Origin: JADKIH01 sp031385005
GTDB taxonomy: Bacteria > Bacteroidota > Bacteroidia > AKYH767-A > 2013-40CM-41-45
NCBI GenBank assembly: GCA_031385005.1
Contig: JANNBB010000062.1
Coordinates: forward strand, 1-64,000
Direction: 5' to 3'
DNA length: 64,000 nt
A program made the position numbers and the translations under genes. The notes beneath the pieces were generated by a model. It was not told where the DNA came from. It searched no databases and was given only the letters and a program-made list of their open reading frames with translations. Positions within the stretch are counted from its first letter, which is position 1. Each line of letters starts with the position of its first letter. Of this stretch, positions 34,704 to 43,741 are shown piece by piece.

Positions 34704-36539
34704 TTATTGATATACGACTATTCCGGGTTTCCCAATTTCAAACTCTGTGAACCCGAAATCAGATGTAGAATTCGAATTCATTTTGATGATATTTTTCCCT
34801 TCTCCGGGAATTATGGGATAATACGAAAAGGATAATTGAATATATTTAAATACCAGGTAGTCGTTTTTTAGGAGTATACCTAAACTAATTTGGGAATATG
34901 CATGACTGTTTTTAAACCCGGTCTCTGAATTTCCTATTATTCCGATCGAGTAAATTAAATAGGGGCCAAAACTAAATCCAAGTAATCTCCAGGGTGCATA
35001 GGATTGAGTCTGAATGGTAAAATTTATTTCTTTGTTTCCGGTTACTAGTGAATTACTAAAGCCATCAATATTGTTTTCATTATTGAAAGATAACACATCT
35101 TTCGCCTTTCTATTCAGTCCCAAGGTAAATTTTGGTTTTAAAAATTGTCGAAATTTCCATGTTTTTATTTCAAAAAGATCCGTGAAATAATTCACACTGG
35201 CGCTAAAAACTCCTTCTTGCGGATGAAATCTGCTAAAATAGTTTCCTATTTCTAAATTGCAGCTCATGTAACCCCGACTTAAATAATCGCCAATAGCGAA
35301 TCTGCCTCCTAAATAAGTCCTTTCTCTTTTGGCTTTAACCTGATATCCAGTCGTAATTCCATAAGTTATTCCGGATGGAATATCTTCTATTGTCCCGTAA
35401 TTGAAGATGAATTTATCCTGATAGTATTTACGTGTTGAAATGCCAAGCCCTAAGAAGTAATTCGTTTCATCTTCAAATAAACCCGAATTTGATATTGTGT
35501 CTTTTAAGAATCCTGAATAGTTTATGTTAACAAATCGCGAAGTCAAAACAATATTTGTATTTCTATTTTCTGCTATGGAACTATTAGTTAATTGTTTTGC
35601 CAAACCCAACCAATAATCTTGACTATTAATTTTAATATTATTGGAGTAATTCACGATGGGCATGTCAAAATTATCATTGTTTTTATAAATGGAGTATGCC
35701 GAAATACCTCCTGCCAACTTAGCGAGAGGTGAGTAAAATGGCCTGTCTACATTTATACTTTTTGTGAAATAACCTCTATCGTCTATTGCATAAATCAAAT
35801 TTGTGTTGATGTATGTATTTTTAATGTTGGGAATTGTATAGCCCGTGATGTACGAATTTATTCCGTCGTTGAAATTTTTATTGTATCGATGTTGAAATTC
35901 ATGTCCAATGCCAAAGATGTTTTTATCTGTTAATTTTAAAGTTAATTGAGATGTAGAAATCCCTGCTTCCGGAATTAAACTCCATTTATCCGATTCTCTA
36001 ATTAATATATCGACGGAATCTTTATTGGTTCCGGAAGGAAAAGCATATATTTTTATTTCATGAACAAATTTCTGAGTACGAATCAATCTTTCCGATTCAC
36101 TAACACGCACAGAGTCGAATAAATCATTTTTTTGAAATAATAAAAGATTTCTTATAGTAATTCGCTGTGATTTGATGTGTAAATTATTACCGGCTTTTTC
36201 TAAGTAACTTAGTTTTTTTTGAGATGTATCATTTACGGAATACCCAAATGGATCCAATGTCTCAATTTCTATGTTCCTGATCACCTTTCCTTCGAATTCC
36301 CGGAAAACCTGACGTTTTATTCCTTTATTTCTTTTTTTGTTTTTCGATTTTGTTATTTCTTCTATCGGCCTAAAGAAGATTTTATAGATAAAATTTGTTG
36401 TATTTCTTTTCTTGGAAAATTTCTCAATATCTTTATAGATGGCCAAAGAATCTGGTTTGGTAGAGTTATTTTGCGCAAAAATAGTAGAAAACGGAGCGAT
36501 GAAAATATATAGCAAATAAGTAGTTATTATTTTTTTCAT
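34704..36539 (-). CDS. Omp85/TamA-like outer-membrane barrel with POTRA-like domains
   Basis: The 611-residue protein has a signal peptide ending TIFAQ. Residues about 80-200 look like POTRA modules (FEGKVIRNIEIETLDPFGYS, RITIRNLLLFQKNDLFDSVR, RTQKFVHEIKIYAFPSG). Residues 205-611 are amphipathic strands of a large barrel ending at VVYQ, with turns such as GIGHEFQHRYN. A BamA role is unlikely because length and context differ. It resembles TamA in pairing with an AsmA-like gene 12 bp downstream. MlaD, MlaF and MlaE homologues lie upstream, 119 bp away, on the same strand. Confidence 0.72.
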   Translation of the reverse strand: MKKIITTYLLYIFIAPFSTIFAQNNSTKPDSLAIYKDIEKFSKKRNTTNFIYKIFFRPIEEITKSKNKKRNKGIKRQVFREFEGKVIRNIEIETLDPFGYSVNDTSQKKLSYLEKAGNNLHIKSQRITIRNLLLFQKNDLFDSVRVSESERLIRTQKFVHEIKIYAFPSGTNKDSVDILIRESDKWSLIPEAGISTSQLTLKLTDKNIFGIGHEFQHRYNKNFNDGINSYITGYTIPNIKNTYINTNLIYAIDDRGYFTKSINVDRPFYSPLAKLAGGISAYSIYKNNDNFDMPIVNYSNNIKINSQDYWLGLAKQLTNSSIAENRNTNIVLTSRFVNINYSGFLKDTISNSGLFEDETNYFLGLGISTRKYYQDKFIFNYGTIEDIPSGITYGITTGYQVKAKRERTYLGGRFAIGDYLSRGYMSCNLEIGNYFSRFHPQEGVFSASVNYFTDLFEIKTWKFRQFLKPKFTLGLNRKAKDVLSFNNENNIDGFSNSLVTGNKEINFTIQTQSYAPWRLLGFSFGPYLIYSIGIIGNSETGFKNSHAYSQISLGILLKNDYLVFKYIQLSFSYYPIIPGEGKNIIKMNSNSTSDFGFTEFEIGKPGIVVYQ

Positions 36540-36658
36540 TTCTCATTTTACCATTCATAAATGATTTATTTAATTTACCACTTAATTTCAGTTAATTTAT
36601 TTTTAATTATGGCAATTGAAATTGAAGGTCGATAGTTTTATTTTTAAATATACTAATT

Positions 36659-37399
36659 TTATTTTATGCTATCATTTTCTTTCTTTTCTTCTTTGGCTTT
36701 TTCTATTTCTTTTAATTTCTTCTCTTCTGCTTTCTTTTTTTTATTGAAATACCCTTTTAATAGAAAATTGCTTTTGGCAGCTTCCATGTTTTCTTTTAAA
36801 CCCTTACTGCTGCTTTTAAGATTTTTTATAGTTTGGTTAAAATTTTCGGCAATAGTTGAATCTTGAATTAATTTGCCTAATGTACCATTTCCACTGTTAA
36901 TTTTAATCATTATTTCGGCCAATTGATCAGTTATTATTTCGGCATTCTCTGCAGATACTTTTACACTTGTCATAATAGCATCTGTTTCAATCGGCTCAAA
37001 TGAGGCTATATTATCGCCTTCTTTGATAACAGATGCATTCAATCCACCCTGACTCAATGTAAGAATCCGATCTCCAATTATTCCTTCGGAGCCAATACCG
37101 GCTATACAATCACTCTTAATAAAATTTTGGACTTCTGTTCGAATACTCATTACAACTTTAACAGAGGAGTCGTTAATAATGTTAATATCATCTATTGTTC
37201 CAACATTGATTCCGGCAAAGCGGATGTTGTTCCCTACTTGTAATCCGCTAATGTTGTGAAAAGTGGTAACAACTCTAAAAACAGGATTAAAAAGATTTTT
37301 TTGTTTACCTATTATAAAAATGGCGGCGATGAATAGTAATAGTCCACCTGTAATAAATATTCCTAATCGTACTTTAAATTGGGGCGTGTTTGATTTCAT
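36659..37399 (-). CDS. MlaD-like MCE-domain protein
   Basis: The 246-residue protein has one N-terminal membrane helix (IFITGGLLLFIAAIFIIG) and a single MCE domain in about residues 35-115: VVTTFHNISGLQVGNNIRFA, GINVGTIDDI and GSEGIIGDRILTLSQGG. The C-terminus is a helix followed by a lysine/glutamate-rich tail, longer than in E. coli MlaD. MCE proteins form hexameric rings that pass lipid between membranes. It lies 27 bp after the MlaF-like ATPase. The long tail may reach towards a periplasmic partner, which is only an inference. Confidence 0.9.
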   Translation of the reverse strand: MKSNTPQFKVRLGIFITGGLLLFIAAIFIIGKQKNLFNPVFRVVTTFHNISGLQVGNNIRFAGINVGTIDDINIINDSSVKVVMSIRTEVQNFIKSDCIAGIGSEGIIGDRILTLSQGGLNASVIKEGDNIASFEPIETDAIMTSVKVSAENAEIITDQLAEIMIKINSGNGTLGKLIQDSTIAENFNQTIKNLKSSSKGLKENMEAAKSNFLLKGYFNKKKKAEEKKLKEIEKAKEEKKENDSIK

Positions 37400-37426
37400 T
37401 TTGTCGGATGTTTACTTGCTGATGAT

Positions 37427-38185
37427 TTATTTGAAAAATGATTTGATTATTGGGTCAGTAGACTTTTCGAATTTATCTATTTTGCCCTCTTGATAAACGA
37501 ATCCATCTTTTAGCATTATAACACGATCCGAATTGATTCGTGCACACTCTATATCGTGTGTAATGATGATTGAAGATGTTTTGTATTTTGATTGGACATC
37601 ATTAATTAATTGAAATATTTCATCTGATGTTACAGGATCCAATCCTGACGTTGGTTCGTCATAAAGCATGATAAGAGGGTCAACTACAATCGTACGTGCA
37701 AGACTGATACGCTTACGCATTCCACCGGATAATTGCGAAGGCATTTTATATATAGCGTCAGATAAACCAACGTTCTCCAATACTACTTCGATTTTTTCGA
37801 CTCTTTCTTTTTCAGTTAATTTATTTTTTATTCTTTGAAGAGGAAAGTTGATGTTTTCAAAAACTGTCATCGAATCGTATAAAGCGCCACTTTGAAAAAG
37901 AAAGCCTATTTTAACTCTTAATTCGCTTAATTCTTTACTGTTTAATTCGGTAATATTACTTCCTAATACATTAATATTGCCTGAGGTAGGGGTCAATAAT
38001 CCAACAATACACTTTATTAAAACGGATTTTCCCGTTCCTGATTTACCCAGAATGACCAGATTTTCGCCGTTGAAAAGTTTGAAGCTTATATCTTTCAATA
38101 CATCTTGCTCCCCAAAACTTATTTTTAGATCTGTAATTTCAATTACTGTTTCAGCTGAATTATTTGTGTCGTTGTTTTCTTTCAT
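37427..38185 (-). CDS. MlaF-like ABC transporter ATP-binding protein
   Basis: The 252-residue ATPase has Walker A LGKSGTGKSVLIK, signature LSGGMRKRISLAR and Walker B LIMLYDEPTSGLDPVT. SGGMRKR and SGLDPV are characteristic of the MlaF/Mkl branch that works with MlaE. The start overlaps the TGA of the MlaE gene by four bases (ATGA), showing translational coupling. It would energise lipid movement through the MlaE-MlaD complex. Confidence 0.93.
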   Translation of the reverse strand: MKENNDTNNSAETVIEITDLKISFGEQDVLKDISFKLFNGENLVILGKSGTGKSVLIKCIVGLLTPTSGNINVLGSNITELNSKELSELRVKIGFLFQSGALYDSMTVFENINFPLQRIKNKLTEKERVEKIEVVLENVGLSDAIYKMPSQLSGGMRKRISLARTIVVDPLIMLYDEPTSGLDPVTSDEIFQLINDVQSKYKTSSIIITHDIECARINSDRVIMLKDGFVYQEGKIDKFEKSTDPIIKSFFK

Positions 38186-38997
38186 AACAGATCGGTTATT
38201 TGAACAACAATTAAATCAACAAGAATAACCAGAAGGGATGATAGAACTACAGCGGAGTTGGCAGCTTTTCCCACGCTTTCTGTTCCCCGTCCTGCAGTAT
38301 AACCCTTATAGCATCCGACAATACCTATTACAGCTCCGAAGAAAAATGATTTAACTAATGCAGGGAGAAAATCAATAAACTCCACATGACTAAATGCCTG
38401 ATTAAAGAATAAAATAAAACTTAAATCTCCTTTAATATTTGTTCCTGCCCAACTTCCCAACAAACCGAGAATATCAGCATATAAGGTTAATAAAGGTATC
38501 ATCAATGTTGCAGCAAGTACTCTTGTCGCCACTAAAAACTTCATTGGATTAATGGATGATACTTCCATCGCATCAATTTGTTCCGTCACCTTCATTGATC
38601 CTAATTCCGCACCCATTCCGGAGCCTATTTTTCCTGCACATATCAAAGCCGTTATCACGGGCCCCATTTCTCTTATTATGGATATAGCTACCATTCCGGG
38701 TAACATAGAAGCCGCTCCAAAATCGATTAATACGGGCCGTGATTGAATCGTTAACACTAGACCGATAACCAGTCCGGTAATGGATACTAGTGGCAAGGAT
38801 TTATTACCTATTAAATAGCACTGATTAAGAAATTCCCTGAATTCAAAACCTCTTGAAAAAATCGCTTTTAGTGTTTCATAGATAAACAGAAAAATATTGG
38901 CAATTTCCTTGAAAAATGAGAAGGCAACATTTTTTTTCTGGATCGCTTTTTCTGAAACTTTTATTGATTTTATTTTTGCAAATTCTCTTACGCTCAT
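38182..38997 (-). CDS. MlaE-like ABC transporter permease
   Basis: The 271-residue permease has a short N-terminal amphipathic part and five membrane segments. MlaE hallmarks are clear: GLVIGLVLTIQSRPVLIDFG, REMGPVITALICAGKIGSGM, GAELGSMKVTEQIDAMEV, and GCYKGYTAGRGTESVGKAAN near the end. It binds and moves glycerophospholipid at the inner membrane. It is the first gene of the run that continues with mlaF, mlaD, the Omp85-like and AsmA-like genes. Confidence 0.93.
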   Translation of the reverse strand: MSVREFAKIKSIKVSEKAIQKKNVAFSFFKEIANIFLFIYETLKAIFSRGFEFREFLNQCYLIGNKSLPLVSITGLVIGLVLTIQSRPVLIDFGAASMLPGMVAISIIREMGPVITALICAGKIGSGMGAELGSMKVTEQIDAMEVSSINPMKFLVATRVLAATLMIPLLTLYADILGLLGSWAGTNIKGDLSFILFFNQAFSHVEFIDFLPALVKSFFFGAVIGIVGCYKGYTAGRGTESVGKAANSAVVLSSLLVILVDLIVVQITDLL

Positions 38998-39232
38998 GTG
39001 GGATGTTATTTAAAATAATCAGTTCAGATTATTTTTGTTAAAAACAGGGGAAAATTTATTTATTTCTTTAAATTACTTCCTTTGTTTTTAGGAAACGAAA
39101 AAATTTAGTATGCTCAAATGGGTAGAAGATTTGGTTGGTCCGAAAGTGAAAGTTATTGAATTTGAAAACCGCTCAGGTAAACTTCACCTGAACGGATTTT
39201 CAAAACATACATTTGAACACACACTATTTTTA

Positions 39233-40096
39233 CTAATCTTTTACAACAACCAGGTATTTGGAAGTGCTCCAGAATTTATCGGGGTTAGTAATGTCTATAC
39301 TAATTACTTTGTCTTTATCTTTTGTATCGGTAACTAATTTGTACGAGTCTGTCGGGTGATTGGTGATGATTTTTATGTCCTGACCATCTACCGGTATTTT
39401 TTCTGACTGTGTATAATCAATTTGGGTGAATTGACTCTTATCAAAATCGTCGCTTAGTTTTGTTGTCTTTCCTATTCCAAGTAAGCCACCTGATTTGTCA
39501 ATCAGTTTTAGCTCTTTCAATTTCTTCGATTCACCAACGATATAATATGCTTTATGCATTTCCGCCGTTCCTTCAGCAATGGCTTGTGATTTAGCAGTGT
39601 TTTCAATTGTTAATACTTCAACCGAGGTTTGCAAATGAGCAACATTGGTGCTTAAATTGTTCAACTTTTCATTCAAAACAGTCAATTCTTCGTTTTTTTG
39701 AACCAGTTGCTGGTTTAATGAAACAATTGCTTTTTCGAGTTCCGCATTTTTGTGCGATGAGTTTTTCAGTTTACGATTCAATTCAGTAATCTTTTTGCTA
39801 TTTTCAATCATAAGGTTATTGATAGCAGCTATTTCCTGATTAATTCTCGTTTTTTGATCTGATTTCATTTCTCCTCCGGAAGCAGAATTCTGTGCAATAA
39901 TGTTTTGTTTCACTGCAATAGAATCCAGGTTTTTCTCGACATCGTTAAAAGACTCGAGAAATTCATTCATCATATTATTACGTTCATTAATAACAGACAT
40001 CAGCGAATCTTTCTCTCTTTTTGCTTCAGTATTTTCATTCTGAGTGCAGGAAGTTGAAAGTAGGAGGGTAGTGGCAATAATTAAATAATATTTCAT
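39233..40096 (-). CDS. Lipoprotein with long coiled coil
   Basis: The 287-residue protein has a clear lipoprotein leader (IIATTLLLSTSC). Residues about 30-170 are a continuous coiled coil rich in Glu, Lys, Asn and Leu (KNAELEKAIVSLNQQLVQKN). The C-terminal 110 residues form a compact domain (AYYIVGESKKLKELKLIDKS, GGLLGIG, KIITNHPTDSYKLVTDTKDK). Similar Bacteroidota proteins are sometimes named Cbp1-like adhesins. A spacer or sensor role at the outer membrane is possible. It is the last gene of a block of small envelope genes 40980-39233. Confidence 0.75.
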   Translation of the reverse strand: MKYYLIIATTLLLSTSCTQNENTEAKREKDSLMSVINERNNMMNEFLESFNDVEKNLDSIAVKQNIIAQNSASGGEMKSDQKTRINQEIAAINNLMIENSKKITELNRKLKNSSHKNAELEKAIVSLNQQLVQKNEELTVLNEKLNNLSTNVAHLQTSVEVLTIENTAKSQAIAEGTAEMHKAYYIVGESKKLKELKLIDKSGGLLGIGKTTKLSDDFDKSQFTQIDYTQSEKIPVDGQDIKIITNHPTDSYKLVTDTKDKDKVISIDITNPDKFWSTSKYLVVVKD

Positions 40097-40183
40097 AATT
40101 TAAATTTTTATTTTTTGTTGACTGACTAGTTTGGATTATTCTTACTTTCTAATGAAATTAATTTAAATTTTTTTAGATTTTAT

Positions 40184-40405
40184 CTATATACGGGATTTGT
40201 TTCCTGTAACAGTAACAGCGATTCCGCCTATCAGAAGAATAATACCAACAATAGGTGACCACTTTACCGGATGATTATTTTCCTTGTTGATTTCAATTGG
40301 GCCTAGATCTACTACTTTTTCTTTTGTAACATAGTTAAATCCGGTGTATGTGAGCATTATTATTCCCAATACTATTAGAACTATTCCGAGTGTTTTCTTT
40401 TCCAT
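40184..40405 (-). CDS. Small two-helix membrane protein
   Basis: The 73-residue protein has two membrane helices (TLGIVLIVLGIIMLTYTGFN and IVGIILLIGGIAVTVTG) joined by a charged periplasmic or cytoplasmic loop (KVVDLGPIEINKENNHPVKW). It resembles the DUF3185-type proteins of stress-responsive gene groups in proteobacteria and Bacteroidota. The function is unknown. It lies in a run of small membrane proteins. Confidence 0.75.
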   Translation of the reverse strand: MEKKTLGIVLIVLGIIMLTYTGFNYVTKEKVVDLGPIEINKENNHPVKWSPIVGIILLIGGIAVTVTGNKSRI

Positions 40406-40456
40406 TTTTCGTTATTTATTTAAATTAATTGTTTAAATTAATTTTTTATTTTGAAA

Positions 40457-40612
40457 TTAAATTGGTTTTTTGCCTTGTATTACTCTCAGCAGTACAACAA
40501 TTATTGCTATTACTAATAAAATGTGAATTAATCCGCCTGCTCCATAACCAATAAAACCAATCAGCCAACTTATAACTAAAATGACTGCAATGATGTATAA
40601 TAAATTTCCCAT
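40457..40612 (-). CDS. Lmo0937-family small membrane protein
   Basis: The 51-residue protein reads MGNLLYIIAVILVISWLIGF at the start, then IGYGAGGLIHILLVIAIIVV and a short basic end. Two helices separated by GYGAGG are the Lmo0937-family pattern. Such genes are common in Bacteroidota and often lie beside CsbD-like or stress genes. The ATG at 40612 and TAA at 40457 were worked out by hand. It is too short for usual length cut-offs. The function is unknown. Confidence 0.85.
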   Translation of the reverse strand: MGNLLYIIAVILVISWLIGFIGYGAGGLIHILLVIAIIVVLLRVIQGKKPI

Positions 40613-40659
40613 TTTTTTATTTTTTAATGTTAATTAGATAATTGAATATTATATTTTGT

Positions 40660-40980
40660 TTAAACTAAAAGAATTAAAAGAAGAAGAATTATAATAAGCG
40701 CTCCAACAGAAAGATAAACGCCTTCGCCCAGTTGATTGAGTGAACTCTTAATTGCTCTTACTTCTTTCCGAAGTTGTTTTTTTTCTGACGAGTTTAATTC
40801 GCTTTTGTCCATCGCATTAATCTCATTTAAACGACCAATAAGAGAGTTCGCAAGTTCTTTATCCGAATCAAATGTAACAACCATGGCTGTAGCTACTTGT
40901 TTGTTCTCTGCGCGTGTTTGTGTAGTAATTAGTAGTAAAGAAAAAATTACTATTTTCATGTTAAGTTTTAGGAATTTCAT
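40660..40980 (-). CDS. Small exported protein with C-terminal membrane helix
   Basis: The 106-residue protein has a signal-like N-terminus (MKIVIFSLLLITTQTRA), a charged helical middle (LNEINAMDKSELNSSEKKQL and RKEVRAIKSSLNQLG), and a C-terminal membrane helix (VYLSVGALIIILLLLILLV). Topology suggests a periplasmic helical domain anchored at the C-terminus. Bacteroidota carry many such proteins next to Lmo0937-type genes. The role is unknown. It is the first gene of the small envelope block. Confidence 0.72.
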   Translation of the reverse strand: MKFLKLNMKIVIFSLLLITTQTRAENKQVATAMVVTFDSDKELANSLIGRLNEINAMDKSELNSSEKKQLRKEVRAIKSSLNQLGEGVYLSVGALIIILLLLILLV

Positions 40981-41359
40981 ATCAATATGTTTTAAAATTT
41001 GTTTAATTTATTGTACAAATTTGCTAATTATATATTCCTTGCTTGTTATATAATACTATAATATTTTTATATAATTACATATACACTCTCCTTAACGCTA
41101 AATTTGATTAAAGGCTAAAAACTTAGATTACTAGTATTATTCCAAGCTGTTGTTTTTTTAAATGAGAAAATAAAGCAATTTATTTTATCACTTTAATCTA
41201 TATTTATTTTAGGAAGGGGGACTTGATACTTATTTGTTTTAATGAAATTCAAAACAATAATTTCAAAATGCTTTAAAAAAAATCCAACGTTAATAAGAAA
41301 AATATAATAATTTTGAAAAATTTACTAATATTATTGAGACACTCAATATAAGTTATAAT
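40981..41359. other. AT-rich spacer without recognisable gene
   Basis: These 379 bases are very AT-rich and carry no open frame of note. They lie upstream of the gene at 40660-40980 and downstream of the AraC-type gene. No full TAnnTTTG match and no clear terminator were found. Confidence 0.4.
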
Positions 41360-41920
41360 TTAAATGTTCTCTAGATTAATTCTTTTTTTTGATTTTAATG
41401 TTTTGAAAAAAGTCGGAGTAAGTCCTGTTACTTTTTTGAATTGAGTGGACAGGTGGGCTACACTGCTATAATGTAATTTTAAAGCAATTTCAGATAAATT
41501 TAATTCATTGTATATGATAAGTTCTTTCGCCCTTTCGATTTTATGGTGAATGATAAATTGTTCAATTGTTGTCCCTTTAACTTCTGCAAATAGATGAGCA
41601 AGGTAGCTATAGTTATGATTCAATTTTTCGCTTAGTAGATCCGAAAAATTTATTTTCGGTATTTCATCGGTATAATGAATCATTTCAATAACGATGTTTT
41701 TTATTCGCTCAACAAGAATTGCTCGTTTATCATCCATTACTTCTAATCCTGATTTTAATAATTCTTCTTTTAGTTTTTCTATAATATCAGGTGAATAATT
41801 TCCCATTAACTCCACTTCTCCTAATTCAAGTCTGGTGAATTTAAGGTTGAGATTATTTAATTCGGATTTTAAAACCATCTTGCATCGGAGACTAACCATA
41901 TTTTTTATGTAAAGTTGCAT
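41360..41920 (-). CDS. AraC-family regulator with degenerate HMA-like N-terminus
   Basis: The 186-residue protein ends with an AraC-type double helix-turn-helix (NHNYSYLAHLFAEVKGTTIE, LNLSEIALKLHYSSVAHLST, QFKKVTGLTPTFF). The first 65 residues have the strand-helix-strand pattern of heavy-metal-associated domains, but the metal loop reads NMVSLRCK, so only the second cysteine of the C-x-x-C pair remains. A paralogue at 54123-54680 keeps both cysteines. The domain may have lost metal binding and kept a dimer or protein contact role. Targets are unknown. Confidence 0.85.
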   Translation of the reverse strand: MQLYIKNMVSLRCKMVLKSELNNLNLKFTRLELGEVELMGNYSPDIIEKLKEELLKSGLEVMDDKRAILVERIKNIVIEMIHYTDEIPKINFSDLLSEKLNHNYSYLAHLFAEVKGTTIEQFIIHHKIERAKELIIYNELNLSEIALKLHYSSVAHLSTQFKKVTGLTPTFFKTLKSKKRINLENI

Positions 41921-42321
41921 CTTAATACAGATTGTTTCAGTTGAGTATTTCTTATTGTATTAGTTAAAATGACTAAAAAACTATTCTGTTAATTTATTTA
42001 TTAGAATAGACTAATTTTTAATGAACATTACCAAATTTGTCAGAGCCCAAATGAAAACGATTATTATAAATTAAAAGAATAATTCGATGAAGCTAGCACT
42101 CCAAGACTATTTTCAAGATAAACAATTAAATTGATATTTGTTAAATAATTCTTATTTATTATACAAGTAGCTAGTATTGAATAGCTTTATTATCCTTAAA
42201 TCCGGTCAATTTCCCAATTTTGATAGAAACTCACTAAATTAAAATTGAGATTTAAGACACAGTTTTTTTAAACAACGTCTTTACAGATAATTACTTTGTT
42301 TTACTTTTTGTTTTTCAAGTG
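41921..42321. other. AT-rich spacer upstream of the AraC-type gene
   Basis: These 401 bases contain no open frame of note. They hold the upstream side of the AraC-type gene and the region after the KAS III terminator. No full TAnnTTTG match was found on the minus strand. Confidence 0.4.
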
Positions 42322-42359
42322 AAAAAAAAGGGTATGAATTATATTTGAATACTACCCTT
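42322..42359 (-). terminator. Terminator overlapping the KAS III stop codon
   Basis: On the minus strand AAGGGTA and TACCCTT form a 7-bp stem around an AT-rich loop of 18 bases, followed by a run of T bases. The first arm includes two bases of the TAA stop codon of the gene at 42358-43458, so termination is built into the end of the gene. Confidence 0.6.
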
Positions 42360-43458
42360 AGGCTGGAATTCTATAAACCAACGAATTAATATTTACACCT
42401 GCACCTACTGAAACGAAAAGAACGATGCGACCTTTTGTAATTGTTTGTTCTTCAAATTTGTTTTTGTTGAGCAAGTCGTATAACGTTGGCAAAGTAGCAA
42501 CAGAACTGTTTCCCAGCCAGGAAATCGTTAATGGCATAATTTTATCCGGAACTTGTTTAATCCCATATTCTTCATAAAGTCTTTTCAAGATTGCGCCTAC
42601 CATTTTTGTATTGGCCTGATGAATCAGGATTTTATCAACTTCTTGAATAGATACTCCCGCTCGTTCAATGCTTTCTTTGATTACAACCGGAACTATTTTA
42701 AGGGCATGTTCATATAATAATCGACCTTGCATTTTCAAAAATAGATTGTCGACAGGATAATCTGGGTTATTCGATTTTCCCATTTGCAAAACAAATGCAT
42801 GTTCTGTAGCATAGGTTTGTGAACAGTGTGCTAAAATTCCAATTGGTTTTTCACTTGGCACAGCTTCTACGATAATAGCTCCGGCACCATCTGCATATAT
42901 CATACTGTCACGGTCGTGTGGATCAGCAATTCTGGATAATGTTTCTGCGCCTATTATCAATATTCTTTTAGCAGCGCCGGCACGAATGTAAAAATCGGAT
43001 TGTATCAAGGCCTGCAACCAGCCGGCACATCCAAAAGGAAGATCGTAGCAAACGGTGTTGGAATTGGAAATGTCGAGTTTATGTTTTACTCTTGAAGCAA
43101 GCGCAGGTACAAATTCGCTTCTTCTGTTTTCCTCTTTGATGTCTCCGAAATTATGAGCAACAATAATATAATCAAGCGATTCTTTATCTACTCCTGATGA
43201 TTCTAAAGCATCTTTCGCAGCAAAATAAGCGATATCAGAGGTAACTAAATCTTCTGTCACATACCGTCTTTCCAATATCCCGGTTATGTCACTGAACCTT
43301 CGTATAATTTCTTCGTTAGGTTTTGTCAATTTAACACCCGAGGAGTCATAAAAAACGTTTTTTAAAAAATCTTCGTTCGTTATTCTGCGAGTTGGTATAT
43401 AACTGCCGCTACCAATAATTACCGAGTAAATTTGTTTGCTGTTTTTTATTTCGTTCAT
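42358..43458 (-). CDS. Ketoacyl-ACP synthase III (FabH-like)
   Basis: The 366-residue protein has the KAS III triad: C144 in YDLPFGCAGW, His in ILIHQANTKM and Asn in WLGNSSVATLPTL. KAS III condenses an acyl-CoA with malonyl-ACP to start fatty acid or related chains. Length is 40 residues above E. coli FabH, with inserts in the first 70 residues. The ATG at 43458 is used because 11 codons ahead of it begin only with TTG. There is no fatty acid gene nearby, so a special-purpose acyl starter enzyme is possible. It has a TATCTTTG promoter element at 43511. Confidence 0.88.
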   Translation of the reverse strand: MNEIKNSKQIYSVIIGSGSYIPTRRITNEDFLKNVFYDSSGVKLTKPNEEIIRRFSDITGILERRYVTEDLVTSDIAYFAAKDALESSGVDKESLDYIIVAHNFGDIKEENRRSEFVPALASRVKHKLDISNSNTVCYDLPFGCAGWLQALIQSDFYIRAGAAKRILIIGAETLSRIADPHDRDSMIYADGAGAIIVEAVPSEKPIGILAHCSQTYATEHAFVLQMGKSNNPDYPVDNLFLKMQGRLLYEHALKIVPVVIKESIERAGVSIQEVDKILIHQANTKMVGAILKRLYEEYGIKQVPDKIMPLTISWLGNSSVATLPTLYDLLNKNKFEEQTITKGRIVLFVSVGAGVNINSLVYRIPA

Positions 43459-43510
43459 TTTAAATGAATGTAATGTTTGAAAAGCGATCAATCGTTTAAA
43501 GGATCTGATA

Positions 43511-43518
43511 CAAAGATA
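43511..43518 (-). promoter_or_regulatory. Bacteroidota -7 promoter element for the KAS III gene
   Basis: The minus strand reads TATCTTTG, a full match to TAnnTTTG, 53 bases before the ATG at 43458. It lies inside the upstream in-frame extension, at the TTG side, which supports the shorter start. Confidence 0.55.
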
Positions 43519-43741
43519 AGGCTTTTGTTAAAAAGTACTCATTTATGGTGCATATTACCAATTTCATTCAGTATTGACAATAATTGCACTATAAAATTCA
43601 ATTTATTTAATACCAATTTGAAAAAAAATGCAGATTGCATGATGCTAACTTACTTAAGTTCACCATTAATTAGAAAAAAAACGATTCGGGTGCCGAATGA
43701 CCGAATAAAAATAGAAAAGTAATTGCTTTTTTTCTCCCACC

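Noticed and set aside
32340..36539. Reading the Omp85-like and AsmA-like pair as a standard TamA-TamB system
   Set aside because: The AsmA-like protein is shorter than TamB and shows no clear TamB C-terminal domain, and the pair is linked to mlaEFD genes. Kept as a general similarity only.
39110..39337. Plus-strand open frame of 75 codons
   Set aside because: The second half overlaps the well-supported lipoprotein gene on the other strand, and the first 40 residues match no family known to me. It may be a remnant, but it cannot be supported.
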